This document shows, one piece after another, positions 1 to 9,066 of a stretch of DNA of 64,000 nucleotides (position 1 is the first letter of the stretch; the number at the start of each line of letters is the position of its first letter). Source of the stretch: Pseudaeromonas sp963677375 (lineage in GTDB: Bacteria; Pseudomonadota; Gammaproteobacteria; Enterobacterales; Aeromonadaceae); assembly GCA_963677375.2 (NCBI GenBank), contig CAXXIF010000019.1, forward strand, positions 226,502-290,501, written 5' to 3'. The position numbers and the translations under genes were made by a program. The notes under the pieces are model-generated. The model was not told the origin of the DNA. It saw only the letters and a list, made by a program, of their open reading frames with translations, and did not search any database.

Positions 1-1424
1 TGGGTCAGGATGCTGTGCGCGCGGGCCAGCTGGATCGGTGTCGCCGTCCAGTAACCTTGTCCGATACCAACCGAGATAGTATCCCCCAGATACCAGGCTT
101 GCTTGCGACGCAGCCGTTTCCAGTCCCGCGAGGGCATGACGCCCATGCTTTCTTCATAGATATCGAGGCCGGAATAGGTACCAAAACCGAAGGCGGTCAT
201 GTACTTGTTCATGGTATCGATACCGGTGCGATAGGCCAGATCGTAGAAGAAGGTATCGGCGGATACCTCGATGGCTCGATAGACATCGAGCCAGCCATGG
301 CCCCATTTTTTCCAGTCCCGGAATTTATGGCTGGAGCCGGGGAGTTGGAAGAAGGGACCACCGAAGAAACGACTGAACGGCGTAATCATGCCTTCATTCA
401 GCCCCATCACCGCCAGCAGGGGTTTGACGGTGGAAGCGGGTGCGTACCCGCCTTGACTCACCCGGTTGATCAACGGACGAGCTGGATCATTGAGCAGGGC
501 GGCATACTCCTGATTACGGATACCGCGAACAAACAGGTTTGGGTCATAGCTGGGGGAGGATGCCAAGGCGAGTACGGCACCGGTTTTGGGCTCCAGCAAT
601 ACGATCCCGGCACGACGACCGGCCAGCAGTTCTTGCGCCTTGCGCTGTAATTGCAAATCGAGCGTCAGATGAATGTCTTTTCCCGCCACAGGGGGCTGAT
701 ATTTCAGGGTGCGGATCACTCGGCCGCGGTTGTTAACCTCGACCTCCTGATAGCCGGCCTGGCCATGCAGCAGTTCTTCATAATATTTCTCGACCCCGAG
801 TTTGCCAATGTCGCGGCTGGCCGCATAGTTGGCCAGCTTGCCCTGTTCATCGAGTTTTTGCAGATCGCCGACATTGATGCGCGCTACATATCCCAGCGCA
901 TGGGTGAAGGTATCGCCAAACGGATAAAACCGCTTCAGATAAGCCTCGATACTGGCGCCTGGATACTTGTATTGATTGACGGAGAAGGTGGCCACCTGCT
1001 CCTCGGTCAGCTGATCTGCCAGGGTCATCGGATTGAAACGCCGATGCCGTTTCACTTCCTTGAGGAAGTTATCCTTTTCTTCAGGATCGAGCTTGAGCAT
1101 GGCGATCAGCTCATCGAGGACCTTGGGCAGGTTATCCACCTGTTCCGGAATGATTTCCAGGCTGAATACCGGTCGGTTCTCGGCCAGCAAGACGCCATTG
1201 CGATCGAAGATCAAGCCACGGGGCGGCGCTACCGGGACCACCTTGATGCGATTATCATTGGAGCGGGTCTGGTAGTCATCGTGGTGGATGACCTGAACCA
1301 CATACAGGTTTCCCAGCAGCATCAACGTCAAGACGATGACACCGACCATGGCCACCATGGCGCGGCGGCGAAACAGGGCCGCTTCGGCGTTGTTATCCTT
1401 GATGGAAATGCGCTGTTGCAGCAT
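1..1424 (-). CDS. mrdA: Penicillin-binding protein 2 (peptidoglycan D,D-transpeptidase), 3' end outside window
   Basis: Partial gene; its C-terminus lies beyond base 1. It starts at ATG 1424 (MLQQRISIKDNNAE). A single membrane anchor spans about residues 22-42, followed by the dimerisation domain (PPRGLIFDRNG) and the transpeptidase domain. The catalytic SxxK motif is STVK with Ser331, close to Ser330 of E. coli PBP2, and the second motif reads SAD. The KTG motif would lie outside the window. PBP2 cross-links peptidoglycan for lateral wall growth with the glycosyltransferase RodA. The gene follows rlmH with a 3-base gap, the usual rsfS-rlmH-mrdA order, so it is probably co-transcribed with it. 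Confidence 0.95.
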   Translation of the reverse strand, partial: MLQQRISIKDNNAEAALFRRRAMVAMVGVIVLTLMLLGNLYVVQVIHHDDYQTRSNDNRIKVVPVAPPRGLIFDRNGVLLAENRPVFSLEIIPEQVDNLPKVLDELIAMLKLDPEEKDNFLKEVKRHRRFNPMTLADQLTEEQVATFSVNQYKYPGASIEAYLKRFYPFGDTFTHALGYVARINVGDLQKLDEQGKLANYAASRDIGKLGVEKYYEELLHGQAGYQEVEVNNRGRVIRTLKYQPPVAGKDIHLTLDLQLQRKAQELLAGRRAGIVLLEPKTGAVLALASSPSYDPNLFVRGIRNQEYAALLNDPARPLINRVSQGGYAPASTVKPLLAVMGLNEGMITPFSRFFGGPFFQLPGSSHKFRDWKKWGHGWLDVYRAIEVSADTFFYDLAYRTGIDTMNKYMTAFGFGTYSGLDIYEESMGVMPSRDWKRLRRKQAWYLGDTISVGIGQGYWTATPIQLARAHSILT

Positions 1425-1427
1425 GGA

Positions 1428-1898
1428 TCACTCTCTGTGGTAAGGGTGATTGGTGGTAATACTCCAGGCGCGGTACAGGCTCTCGGCGACCACCACCCGC
1501 ACCAGCGGATGAGGCAGCGTCAGCGGCGACAGCGACCAGCTCTGTTCGGCCAAGGCCTTGCATTCCGGGGCCAGCCCTTCCGGACCGCCAATTAACAGGG
1601 CGACATCGCGTCCATCGAGTTTCCAGGCTTCCAGTTGCACGGCCAGCTGCTCCGTGGTCCAGGGCTTTCCAGGAATATCCAGCGTCACGATACGGGCATT
1701 CTTCCCCGCCGCAGCCAGGGTTAATTCCCCCTCTTTGTGCAGGATGCGAGCAATGTCGGCATTCTTGCCGCGCTTGCCCGCCGGGATTTCAACCAACTCC
1801 AGCGGCATATCCTTGGGAAAGCGCCGCTGGTATTCGTTGAAACCTGTGGTGACCCAATCTGGCATCTTGGTACCGACGGCAATCAGCTGGATCTTCAT
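1428..1898 (-). CDS. rlmH: 23S rRNA pseudouridine-1915 N3-methyltransferase RlmH
   Basis: A 156-residue SPOUT-family methyltransferase (E. coli 155). It methylates pseudouridine 1915 in helix 69 of 23S rRNA of assembled 70S ribosomes using S-adenosylmethionine. The knot motif LLIGGPEGL and the invariant C-terminal ITTNHPYHRE are present. ATG 1898 (MKIQLIAVGTK) fits the family start; an in-frame upstream extension runs into rsfS and is not believed. It sits 2 bases after the rsfS stop and 3 bases before mrdA, so the three are probably translated from one message. Confidence 0.96.
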   Translation of the reverse strand: MKIQLIAVGTKMPDWVTTGFNEYQRRFPKDMPLELVEIPAGKRGKNADIARILHKEGELTLAAAGKNARIVTLDIPGKPWTTEQLAVQLEAWKLDGRDVALLIGGPEGLAPECKALAEQSWSLSPLTLPHPLVRVVVAESLYRAWSITTNHPYHRE

Positions 1899-1900
1899 GC

Positions 1901-2242
1901 TTAGGCAGCCGCCTCGGCGAACTGACCACTCCACAGCTTTTCCAGCTGGTACAAATTCCGGGTTTCGTCCTGCATCACGTGGATCAGTACATCGCCAGCA
2001 TCCACCAGTACCCATTCACCGAGCGCCTGACCTTCAATGCCCAGCAGGGTGATACCGGCGTGGCGCAACTCTTCAGCCACATGGTCGGCAATCGAGCAGA
2101 CATGACGGTTGGAATTGCCGCTGCAGATGATCATGCAGTCCGTGATACTGGATTTGCCGCGAACATCGATGATGGTGATGTCTCGACCCTTCAAATCGTC
2201 AATCTTATCGGCAATGAAATCGTGCAGTGTCTTACCTTGCAA
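1901..2242 (-). CDS. rsfS: Ribosome silencing factor RsfS (TTG start)
   Basis: A 113-residue protein of the RsfS/Iojap family, which binds L14 (uL14) and blocks subunit joining in starvation. Family motifs are clear: DKIDDLKGRDI, KSSITDCMIICSG, ADHVAEE and YQLEKLWS. The frame is open upstream to a GTG at 2272, but I choose TTG 2242. It lies six bases after a strong GGAGG and aligns with the E. coli start (MQGKALQDF against LQGKTLHDF). The gene precedes rlmH, as in most gammaproteobacteria. Confidence 0.93.
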   Translation of the reverse strand: MQGKTLHDFIADKIDDLKGRDITIIDVRGKSSITDCMIICSGNSNRHVCSIADHVAEELRHAGITLLGIEGQALGEWVLVDAGDVLIHVMQDETRNLYQLEKLWSGQFAEAAA

Positions 2243-2297
2243 AGAGAAACCTCCGCCCAACAATGGGTTCACCTGAATGTATAAAAATGGCCGCGGA

Positions 2298-2945
2298 TTA
2301 TAACACGGCGGGACGATAGATCCCCTGTTGGCGAATATAATCCGCCACCTTTTGTGGGAGCAGCCCTATGGGTGGTTTGTCTTGGGCCAGTTGGCTGCGT
2401 AACTCGGTGGCGGACAGCGCAATTGGCTGATTCTGCATCCACACCACATATCCAGCCAATCGCTGATGCACGGCCAGGGCCGAGGGGGCCTGATGGGCGG
2501 TGACGAACGCAGTCAGTTCTGCCGACAGTTCGGGGTGCCAGCCGGGACGAACACTGACGACCAGATGGGCATAGTCGGTGAGTTCCTGCCAGCGATGCCA
2601 GCCTGGGAGCCCGAGCAGGGAGTCCATGCCAATCAGAAAGCACAGCGGCGTATTGGGTTGTTCCTGGCGTAGCTCGATCAGGGTGTCGATGGTGTAGGAG
2701 GGGGTCTGCCGTCTGAGCTCTCGGTCATCCACCCACACCCCGGGCAACCCATAGGTTGCCAATTGCACCATGGCCAGGCGCTGGGCGCTGCTGGCAACCG
2801 GCTGTGGCCGGTGTGGTGGAATGTGGTTCGGCATCAAACGCAACTCAGCCAATTGCAACGCCTTCATGGCCTCCAGGGCAGGTTGCAGATGGCCGTTATG
2901 GATGGGGTCGAAGGTACCGCCGAGAATGCCGATGGCGCGTTTCAT
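2298..2945 (-). CDS. nadD: Nicotinate-nucleotide adenylyltransferase
   Basis: A 215-residue NadD (E. coli 213) that converts nicotinate mononucleotide and ATP to deamido-NAD in NAD synthesis. The nucleotidyltransferase motif GGTFDPIHNGH is near the N-terminus and the ISxTxxR-like motif (LSATELRSQL) near the C-terminus. I choose ATG 2945 (MKRAIGILGG), which overlaps the holA stop as ATGA; a 15-residue upstream extension inside holA is unlikely. The overlap implies coupled translation with holA. Confidence 0.95.
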   Translation of the reverse strand: MKRAIGILGGTFDPIHNGHLQPALEAMKALQLAELRLMPNHIPPHRPQPVASSAQRLAMVQLATYGLPGVWVDDRELRRQTPSYTIDTLIELRQEQPNTPLCFLIGMDSLLGLPGWHRWQELTDYAHLVVSVRPGWHPELSAELTAFVTAHQAPSALAVHQRLAGYVVWMQNQPIALSATELRSQLAQDKPPIGLLPQKVADYIRQQGIYRPAVL

Positions 2946-3967
2946 ACCAGCAAAAACTCCAGCGCCTGACGATCCTTGAAACCCAGACACAGGCTTTGCA
3001 GCAACAACCAGGCGCCTTCCTGATCGAAGCGACGTATCGCCTTGTCCAATTGAGCTGTGACGGCAATCAGCAAGTGCAGATGCTGCAGATCCAGCCGTTG
3101 CAGAGCACCTTGTAACAGGGGGTGTCGGCTTTGCCAGACACGAGCTTGTTCCAGTAGGGGCCCCAGCGCTTTGCCCTGTTGCATGGCCAGTCGCAGCTTG
3201 AGCAACTGTTCCAGCTCCTTGGTCAGACTCCAGGCCAGCATGCCAGCCTCGACGCCTTCCCCCCGCAGCTGAAGCAGCATGCGCTGGGCTCGATTGACCT
3301 TGCCTTCCAGCAGGGTGTCAATGAGCTGAAAAGGCGTGAAATGGTTCTGCCGGGTCACGTTCTCCTGCAGGGTCAGCAACCCCAGCGGTTGGGGGAGCGC
3401 GAGCAATGCCAGCTTTTCCAACTCTTGTGCTGCGCCGAGCAGATTACCTTCGAAGGCGTGGCAGAGAAACTGTACCGCCTCTTTTTGCAGGGTAACGCCA
3501 GCGAGCTGGGCCCGGTTTTGCATCCAGCGCGGGAAGAAACGGGCGTCTGGAAATGAAATGGGGACATAGACGCCTTGGCGCGACAAGGTATCGAACCACT
3601 TGGCCTTGCTTTGCGCTGCCGACAAGCGCGGGCCATGCAGGATCAACAGCAGATCCGGATGTAGTGCCGCCGTGATGGCTCCGATCCGCTCTGCCCACTC
3701 CTTGGGTGTTTTTTCTCCCAACTCCAGCTCAAGGATTTGCCGGTTGGCAAACAGACTCAGGGCGTGGCAGCAATCCTGAACCTGGTTCCAGTCGGGATTA
3801 TCGTCGGTATTGAAGCTGTAACGTTCGGTAAAACCCTGGACATTCGCTGCTTTGCGCACTCGATCCAGCGTTTCTATTTTTTGCAGGGGTTCATCACCAA
3901 AGATGAGATAGCAGGGCTTGAGCCCTGCGTTGAGATGTGCGTCGAGTTGTTCCGGATAGAGCCGCAT
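2942..3967 (-). CDS. holA: DNA polymerase III delta subunit
   Basis: A 341-residue HolA (E. coli 343), the clamp-loader subunit that opens the beta clamp. The N-terminal MRLYPEQLDAHL and YLIFGDEPLQ segments are typical, and the rest follows the AAA+-like delta fold without a functional ATP site. The ATG at 3967 overlaps the lptE stop by one base (TAATG), and its own stop overlaps nadD. The order leuS-lptE-holA-nadD is conserved in enteric relatives, placing the gene in one long operon. Confidence 0.95.
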   Translation of the reverse strand: MRLYPEQLDAHLNAGLKPCYLIFGDEPLQKIETLDRVRKAANVQGFTERYSFNTDDNPDWNQVQDCCHALSLFANRQILELELGEKTPKEWAERIGAITAALHPDLLLILHGPRLSAAQSKAKWFDTLSRQGVYVPISFPDARFFPRWMQNRAQLAGVTLQKEAVQFLCHAFEGNLLGAAQELEKLALLALPQPLGLLTLQENVTRQNHFTPFQLIDTLLEGKVNRAQRMLLQLRGEGVEAGMLAWSLTKELEQLLKLRLAMQQGKALGPLLEQARVWQSRHPLLQGALQRLDLQHLHLLIAVTAQLDKAIRRFDQEGAWLLLQSLCLGFKDRQALEFLLV

Positions 3968-4461
3968 TAATACTTCAGGCGACTGAGCTGGATCAGGATC
4001 AGATCGGCGGTCTGCTCCTGCATCTCGCGGGTTCGTTGTTCCTGTTCCCGACTCGACGCCAAGGCTTCGGAACTCTTGTTGAGGAAGGTGCGGCTGAAGG
4101 AGGCATTGAATTTCTGCGGTTCATGCTCCGGCATCACTATGCTGTACTCGGTATTGAACTGCATGTTGTATTCCACCGCCTGGGAGCGGCTATCCACCGA
4201 CACCGCCTGGTTGGTGACCTGAATATTCCCGAGTGTCAGCTGAGGTACATTTTCGCCACCGGGCACCAATTGGACGCCAACACGCTGCAAGCGGTTGGCA
4301 ACCAGCCGGTAGAGGTCGCTCTTATTATCACCCTTGAGCTGGACTTTCATGTACTCGGGGGGAATATCGAGATCACCTCGCATATGAAATCCGCAGCCGG
4401 TGAGCCACAGGCCCAGCAAGGGCAACAGTAACCAACGTGTCAGGCCTGTGTTCATCATCAC
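3967..4461 (-). CDS. lptE: LPS-assembly lipoprotein LptE
   Basis: A 164-residue outer-membrane lipoprotein that plugs the LptD barrel in lipopolysaccharide export. It has a hydrophobic signal ending in the lipobox LTGC with the acylated cysteine at residue 23, followed by GFHMRGDL, typical of LptE. It is shorter than E. coli LptE (193 residues). The N-terminus has three consecutive Met codons, so the true start could be up to two codons later. It follows leuS by 3 bases and overlaps holA. Confidence 0.94.
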   Translation of the reverse strand: MMMNTGLTRWLLLPLLGLWLTGCGFHMRGDLDIPPEYMKVQLKGDNKSDLYRLVANRLQRVGVQLVPGGENVPQLTLGNIQVTNQAVSVDSRSQAVEYNMQFNTEYSIVMPEHEPQKFNASFSRTFLNKSSEALASSREQEQRTREMQEQTADLILIQLSRLKY

Positions 4462-4464
4462 CTC

Positions 4465-7044
4465 TTATGCCACGACCAGGTTCAGCAGCTTGCCCGGCAC
4501 ATAGATGGCCTTGCGTACTTCCTTGCCTTCGGTGAATTTAACAACCGCCGGATCGGCAAAGGCCTGGGCCTTGACTTGATCCTCGCTGGCATCGGCGGCC
4601 ACGGTGATCTTGCCGCGCACTTTGCCATTGACCTGAACCACGACCAGTTTTTCATCTTCCACCAGAGCGGTTGCATCCGCCGTTGGCCACTGGGCATCGT
4701 CGATCGCTCCGCTGCCACCCAGCTCCTGCCACAGACCGAAGCCGATGTGCGGGGTGATGGGATAGAGCATCAGGACCACATTGCTCAGTACTTCCTGAGT
4801 CAGGGCACGATCCTGTTCCGTCTCTTGGGCGGCTTTGGCCAGACGGTTCATCAGCTCCATGATGGCGGCGATGGCGGTATTAAACGTCTGACGGCGGCCG
4901 ATGTCGTCGGAAACCTTGGCGATGGTCTTGTGCAGCTCACGGCGCAGCGTCTTCTGCTCGTTGTTCAGACTCGCCACATCCAGAGCGCTCACTGGGCCTC
5001 GGGCGGTATGTTCGGCCACAGCCTTCCACAGACGCCGCAAGAAGCGCTGAGCGCCTTCGACACCCGATTCCTGCCATTCGAGGGTCAGATCGGCGGGTGA
5101 GGCGAACATCATAAACAGACGCACTGTATCCGCGCCGTAGCGCTCGACCATCAGCTGCGGATCTATGCCGTTGTTCTTGGACTTGGACATCTTGGTCATG
5201 CCGGCGTGGATCACTTCCCGACCTTCGTTGTCGACGGCCTTGGTGATGCGACCCTTCTCGTCGCGCTCGACCTTGACATCCACCGGGCTGACCCAGACAC
5301 GGGCGCCATGTTCGGTGTAGTAGAAGGCATCCGCCAGTACCATGCCTTGACACAGCAAGCGGGTGAAGGGCTCATCGCTCTTGACCATGCCGGCATCGCG
5401 CAGCAGCTTATGGAAGAAGCGAGCGTAGAGCAGGTGCATACAGGCGTGCTCGATGCCACCGATATATTGATCCACCGGCAACCAGTGGTTGGCGCGTTCA
5501 CTGTCCAGCATGCCGTCCTGATAGTCCGGAGAGCAGTAGCGCGCGTAGTACCAGGAGGATTCCATGAAGGTATCGAAGGTGTCGGTTTCCCGGAACGCTG
5601 GCTGACCGTTGTAGGTGGTCTTGGCCCATTCGGCATCGGCCTTGAGCGGGCTCTGTACCCCATCCATCACCACATCTTCGGGCAGGATCACTGGCAGTTG
5701 GTCATGCGGCGTCGGAACTACGCTGCCATCTTCCAGGGTCAGCATCGGGATCGGCGCACCCCAGTAACGCTGACGGGAAACCCCCCAGTCGCGCAGCCGG
5801 AAGTTGACGGTGCGCTTGCCCTTGCCCAAGGCTTCGAGCTTGCTGCAGATGGCATCGAAGGCAGCTTGGAATTCCAGACCATCGAATTCGCCGGAGTTGA
5901 ACAGCACACCCTTGTCGGTATACGCCGCGGTGCTGATATCCAGCTCACTGCCATCCTGAGGGCGGATCACGCCACGGATCTCGAGGTCATACTTCTGGGC
6001 GAACTCGAAATCGCGCTGATCGTGGGCCGGTACGGCCATGACGGCACCTGTGCCGTAATCCATCAGTACGAAGTTGGCGACCATGATGGGCACGCGGCGA
6101 CCATCCAGCGGATGCAGGGCATACAGGCCGGTGGCCATGCCCTTTTTCTCCATGGTGGCGAGCTCGGCTTCGGCTACCTTGGTGTTCTTGCACTCGTCGA
6201 TGAAATGGGCCAGCGCCGGGTTCTGTTCGGCGGCGCGCTTGGCCAGCGGGTGACCGGCGGCCACGGCGACATAGGTGACCCCCATCAGGGTATCCGGACG
6301 GGTGGTATAGATGTCGAAATGTTCGTCACTGCCCTCGACGGCGAAGGTCATGGTCAGACCTTCGGAGCGACCAATCCAGTTGCGCTGCATGGTTTTGACC
6401 ATGTCCGGCCAGCCATCCAGCTTGTCCAGATCGGTCAGCAACTCTTCGGCGTAGGCGGTGATCTTGATGAACCACTGGGGGATCTCTTTTTGCTCGACCG
6501 GGGTATCACAACGCCAGCAGCAGCCATCCTGCACCTGTTCGTTGGCCAGTACTGTCTGGTCATTCGGGCACCAGTTGACCGAGGAGGTCTTCTTGTAGAC
6601 CAGCCCCTTGTTATACAGCTCGGTGAAGAACCACTGTTCCCAACGGTAGTATTCCGGGGTGCAGGTGGCGACTTCCCGATCCCAGTCGTAGCCCAGACCC
6701 AGCATTTTCAGCTGGCGCTTCATGTACTCGATGTTTTCGTAGGTCCACTTGGCCGGGGCTGTGTTGTTCTTGATGGCCGCATTTTCTGCAGGCAGACCGA
6801 AGGCATCCCAACCGATGGGTTGCATGACATTCTTGCCGTTGAGACGCTGGAAACGGGAGATCACATCACCGATGGTGTAGTTACGCACATGCCCCATGTG
6901 GAGGCGACCTGACGGATAGGGGAACATGGAGAGGCAGTAGAATTTTTCTTTGTCGACCTTTTCCACGGCTTTGAAAGTCAGATTCTTGGTCCAGTGCTGC
7001 TGTACGGCAGGTTCCAGATCCTGGGGATTATAATGTTCTTGCAT
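4465..7044 (-). CDS. leuS: Leucyl-tRNA synthetase
   Basis: About 859 residues, matching E. coli LeuS (860) along the whole length. It carries the class I motifs PYPSGRLHMGH (HIGH) and KMSKSKNNG, the CP1 editing domain, and a zinc-type segment CCWRCDTP. It charges tRNA-Leu and edits mischarged products. The frame opens six codons further up (ATG 7062), but ATG 7044 (MQEHYNPQ) aligns with the E. coli start. Neither start has a strong ribosome-binding site. The gene is divergent from the YbeL-like gene and begins the leuS-lptE-holA-nadD operon. Confidence 0.97.
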   Translation of the reverse strand: MQEHYNPQDLEPAVQQHWTKNLTFKAVEKVDKEKFYCLSMFPYPSGRLHMGHVRNYTIGDVISRFQRLNGKNVMQPIGWDAFGLPAENAAIKNNTAPAKWTYENIEYMKRQLKMLGLGYDWDREVATCTPEYYRWEQWFFTELYNKGLVYKKTSSVNWCPNDQTVLANEQVQDGCCWRCDTPVEQKEIPQWFIKITAYAEELLTDLDKLDGWPDMVKTMQRNWIGRSEGLTMTFAVEGSDEHFDIYTTRPDTLMGVTYVAVAAGHPLAKRAAEQNPALAHFIDECKNTKVAEAELATMEKKGMATGLYALHPLDGRRVPIMVANFVLMDYGTGAVMAVPAHDQRDFEFAQKYDLEIRGVIRPQDGSELDISTAAYTDKGVLFNSGEFDGLEFQAAFDAICSKLEALGKGKRTVNFRLRDWGVSRQRYWGAPIPMLTLEDGSVVPTPHDQLPVILPEDVVMDGVQSPLKADAEWAKTTYNGQPAFRETDTFDTFMESSWYYARYCSPDYQDGMLDSERANHWLPVDQYIGGIEHACMHLLYARFFHKLLRDAGMVKSDEPFTRLLCQGMVLADAFYYTEHGARVWVSPVDVKVERDEKGRITKAVDNEGREVIHAGMTKMSKSKNNGIDPQLMVERYGADTVRLFMMFASPADLTLEWQESGVEGAQRFLRRLWKAVAEHTARGPVSALDVASLNNEQKTLRRELHKTIAKVSDDIGRRQTFNTAIAAIMELMNRLAKAAQETEQDRALTQEVLSNVVLMLYPITPHIGFGLWQELGGSGAIDDAQWPTADATALVEDEKLVVVQVNGKVRGKITVAADASEDQVKAQAFADPAVVKFTEGKEVRKAIYVPGKLLNLVVA

Positions 7045-7209
7045 GGCTGACATCAGTGACATCCGATATGTGTGAATTGGATAAGCTATCCTGTTGGGAA
7101 ATGGTCATAGAATACTGGTAAACCCCCCCGCCAACAATAGCGGTGGTCCGGGGGGAGGCGTCCGGCGGGGCGTCAATCCTGTTTCAGTCATTCATCAAGG
7201 AGCAAGGCT

Positions 7210-7686
7210 ATGCCCAAACAACAGCAAGGTTATGAAGCCTTTATTGCACGATTGAAGGCTGAATGGCAGGCCGCAGAGCCCGAGGCGTCACTTGCCCATC
7301 TGATCGAGCGCACCCAGGCGTATCTAGCCGCTGCCGAGGCGTTGACCAAGGATGAGCTTGCGCTCATTAGTCAGTATGTCAAAGAGGACTTGCGGGAATT
7401 CGAGGAGGCTCCCGGTGGTTACAAGGATTCGGCCTTTTATAATGCGCTGCAGGAGTCCGTCTGGGGTTGGTTGCTGGAGTTGACAGACCGGACCCAAGTG
7501 GAGTGGCACTCTGTGCTCGATGAGATGCAACACAAAGGCGTCTACAAGGTGGGGGATCGCATGGCCTTGGGGGTGCTGGTATGTAACCAGTGCGGGCATC
7601 GCCGCTTGGTATTGCATCCCGAGCGCATTGTCAGTTGTATCGAGTGTGGGGGCGAGCTTTTCAGTCGCGAGGCGCTGGCACCCTAG
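7210..7686 (+). CDS. YbeL-like zinc-ribbon protein (DUF1451)
   Basis: A 158-residue protein. An acidic, helical N-terminal part (about 1-115) is followed by a zinc ribbon with cysteine pairs CNQCG and CIECGG. It resembles E. coli YbeL (about 160 residues), which also sits head-to-head with leuS; the molecular function of that family is unknown. The start lies behind AAGGAGCAAGGCT. A clear intrinsic terminator follows 27 bases after the stop, so it is probably monocistronic. Confidence 0.85.
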   Translation: MPKQQQGYEAFIARLKAEWQAAEPEASLAHLIERTQAYLAAAEALTKDELALISQYVKEDLREFEEAPGGYKDSAFYNALQESVWGWLLELTDRTQVEWHSVLDEMQHKGVYKVGDRMALGVLVCNQCGHRRLVLHPERIVSCIECGGELFSREALAP

Positions 7687-7712
7687 ATGCACCGTAAGCC
7701 AGCAGATGAAGG

Positions 7713-7733
7713 GGCGCCAATGGCGCCTTTTTT
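7713..7733 (+). terminator. Intrinsic terminator after the YbeL-like gene
   Basis: A six-base GGCGCC stem (7713-7718 and 7722-7727) with loop AAT, followed by six T (7728-7733). From here to the next gene (start 8009) I see no other feature beyond the presumed promoter region of the L,D-transpeptidase gene. Confidence 0.85.
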
Positions 7734-8008
7734 GGGCGCGTCAAACGATGGGGACAGGGCGGCCAGCCTGTGGGCGCCGGGTTTGCGTTCAAATTTTTTG
7801 CGCAGCTTTTATCCGCGCTAGTCCGGTCCGTGACAATTTATGCGACGGAGGCCACACAACAGTTGAATTTTTATTCGGTTCAGAGAAAAATGCCTCGCTT
7901 GGTTGCAACCGTCGCCAACACCGCCAACTGGCCTGTTATGGGCGTCAGTGTCTGGTGCAACCGATGAGACTCATTTTGCTCGCTATTTGCACATCTCACA
8001 GGAATTTT

Positions 8009-8957
8009 ATGACCATCCTCCGTTCCACTGCCGCCACCCTGCTGGGTGCCATAACCCTCTTCAGTTTGCCAGCCGTTGCCGTCGAGTACGGATTGCCCGA
8101 TAAAACCAGCCGGTTGATCGGTGAGAATATGGAGTATGTGGTTCCTGCCGATAGCACAGAGCCATTGGAAACAATCGCCGCTCAATATCAGATTGGTTTG
8201 ACCAATATGCTCGAAGCCAATCCAGGAATTGATCCCTATCTGCCCAAGCCGGGTAGCAAGGTGACTATTCCTCATCAGCTGATTTTGCCGGATGCGCCCC
8301 GTGAAGGCATCGTCATCAACGTTGCCGAGATGCGTCTCTATTACTACCCGAAGGGCAAGAATGTCGTAGAGGTCCTGCCTATCGGCATTGGCCAGCTCGG
8401 AACCGATACGCCAGAGAATTGGGTGACCACGGTGCAGCACAAGAGAGCAAATCCGACCTGGACCCCGACCGCCAAGGTTCACGCCGAGTACGCAGCCAAG
8501 GGCGAACCTCTGCCGGCGGTCGTGCCAGCAGGCCCCGGAAAACCCAATGGGGCTGTTTGCGCTCTATATTGGCCGTCTGTATGCCATTCATGGCACTAAC
8601 GCCTCATTCGGGATCGGCTTGCGGGTCAGTCATGGTTGCGTGCGTCTACGCAATAACGACATCGAATACCTATTCAAGCAGGTTCCGGTCGGTACTCGTG
8701 TGCAATTCGTGAATCAGCCGGTGAAGGCCAGCGTAGAGCCGGATGGCAGCCGCTATCTGGAAGTGCATCAGCCGCTGTCACGGACTCACGAAGAGTTTAA
8801 TTCCGATATCGCGGCGCCACTGCCGATGAGCCCTGCGATGACTCGTTTCATCGCTCATGCCGATACCGACTCGCTGGTGCTCAAACAGGCTTTGGAACAA
8901 CGGACTGGCTTGCCTGTGCGCTTGAATCCACAGACGACAGCCAGCAGCCAGATGTAA
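8009..8957 (+). pseudogene. L,D-transpeptidase (ErfK/YbiS family) with a one-base frameshift
   Basis: The first part starts at ATG 8009 behind ACAGGA, has a signal peptide ending AVA-VEY, a LysM-like segment (about residues 35-85) and the start of the YkuD domain. It then runs out of frame and stops near 8599. The remainder of the YkuD domain, with the catalytic motif SHGCVRLRN, continues in the next frame to 8957. Removing one A from the run at 8539-8542 joins the halves to read GPGNPMGLFALYIG, the expected family sequence, giving about 315 residues. Intact enzymes attach Braun lipoprotein to peptidoglycan or form 3-3 cross-links. This could be a recent mutation or a sequencing error. Confidence 0.85.
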
Positions 8958-8985
8958 GTCGTTTGCAAACGGCAATTGACAACTG

Positions 8986-9012
8986 CGGCGCCTAAGGGCG
9001 CCGTTGTTGTTT
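8986..9012 (+). terminator. Probable terminator after the L,D-transpeptidase gene
   Basis: Seven-base stem CGGCGCC (8986-8992) pairing with GGCGCCG (8997-9003), loop TAAG, followed by a T-rich run TTGTTGTTT. It separates this gene from the convergent ToxS-like gene. Confidence 0.65.
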
Positions 9013-9066
9013 CTGGCGACCGAGGCACTTATCCATGTCCCGGAGAAGGCTAACCCTGAACATGGG

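Noticed and set aside
651..1595. 314-codon plus-strand frame opposite mrdA
   Set aside because: The minus strand encodes clear PBP2 through this stretch; the antisense frame overlaps it wholly and shows no family features.
5206..6912. 568-codon plus-strand frame antisense to leuS
   Set aside because: leuS is full length and strongly conserved on the other strand; the antisense translation has no recognisable domain.
7100..7180. Leader attenuator or T-box for leuS
   Set aside because: A GC-rich inverted repeat is present between leuS and the YbeL-like gene, but I see no leucine leader peptide, T-box motif or antiterminator.
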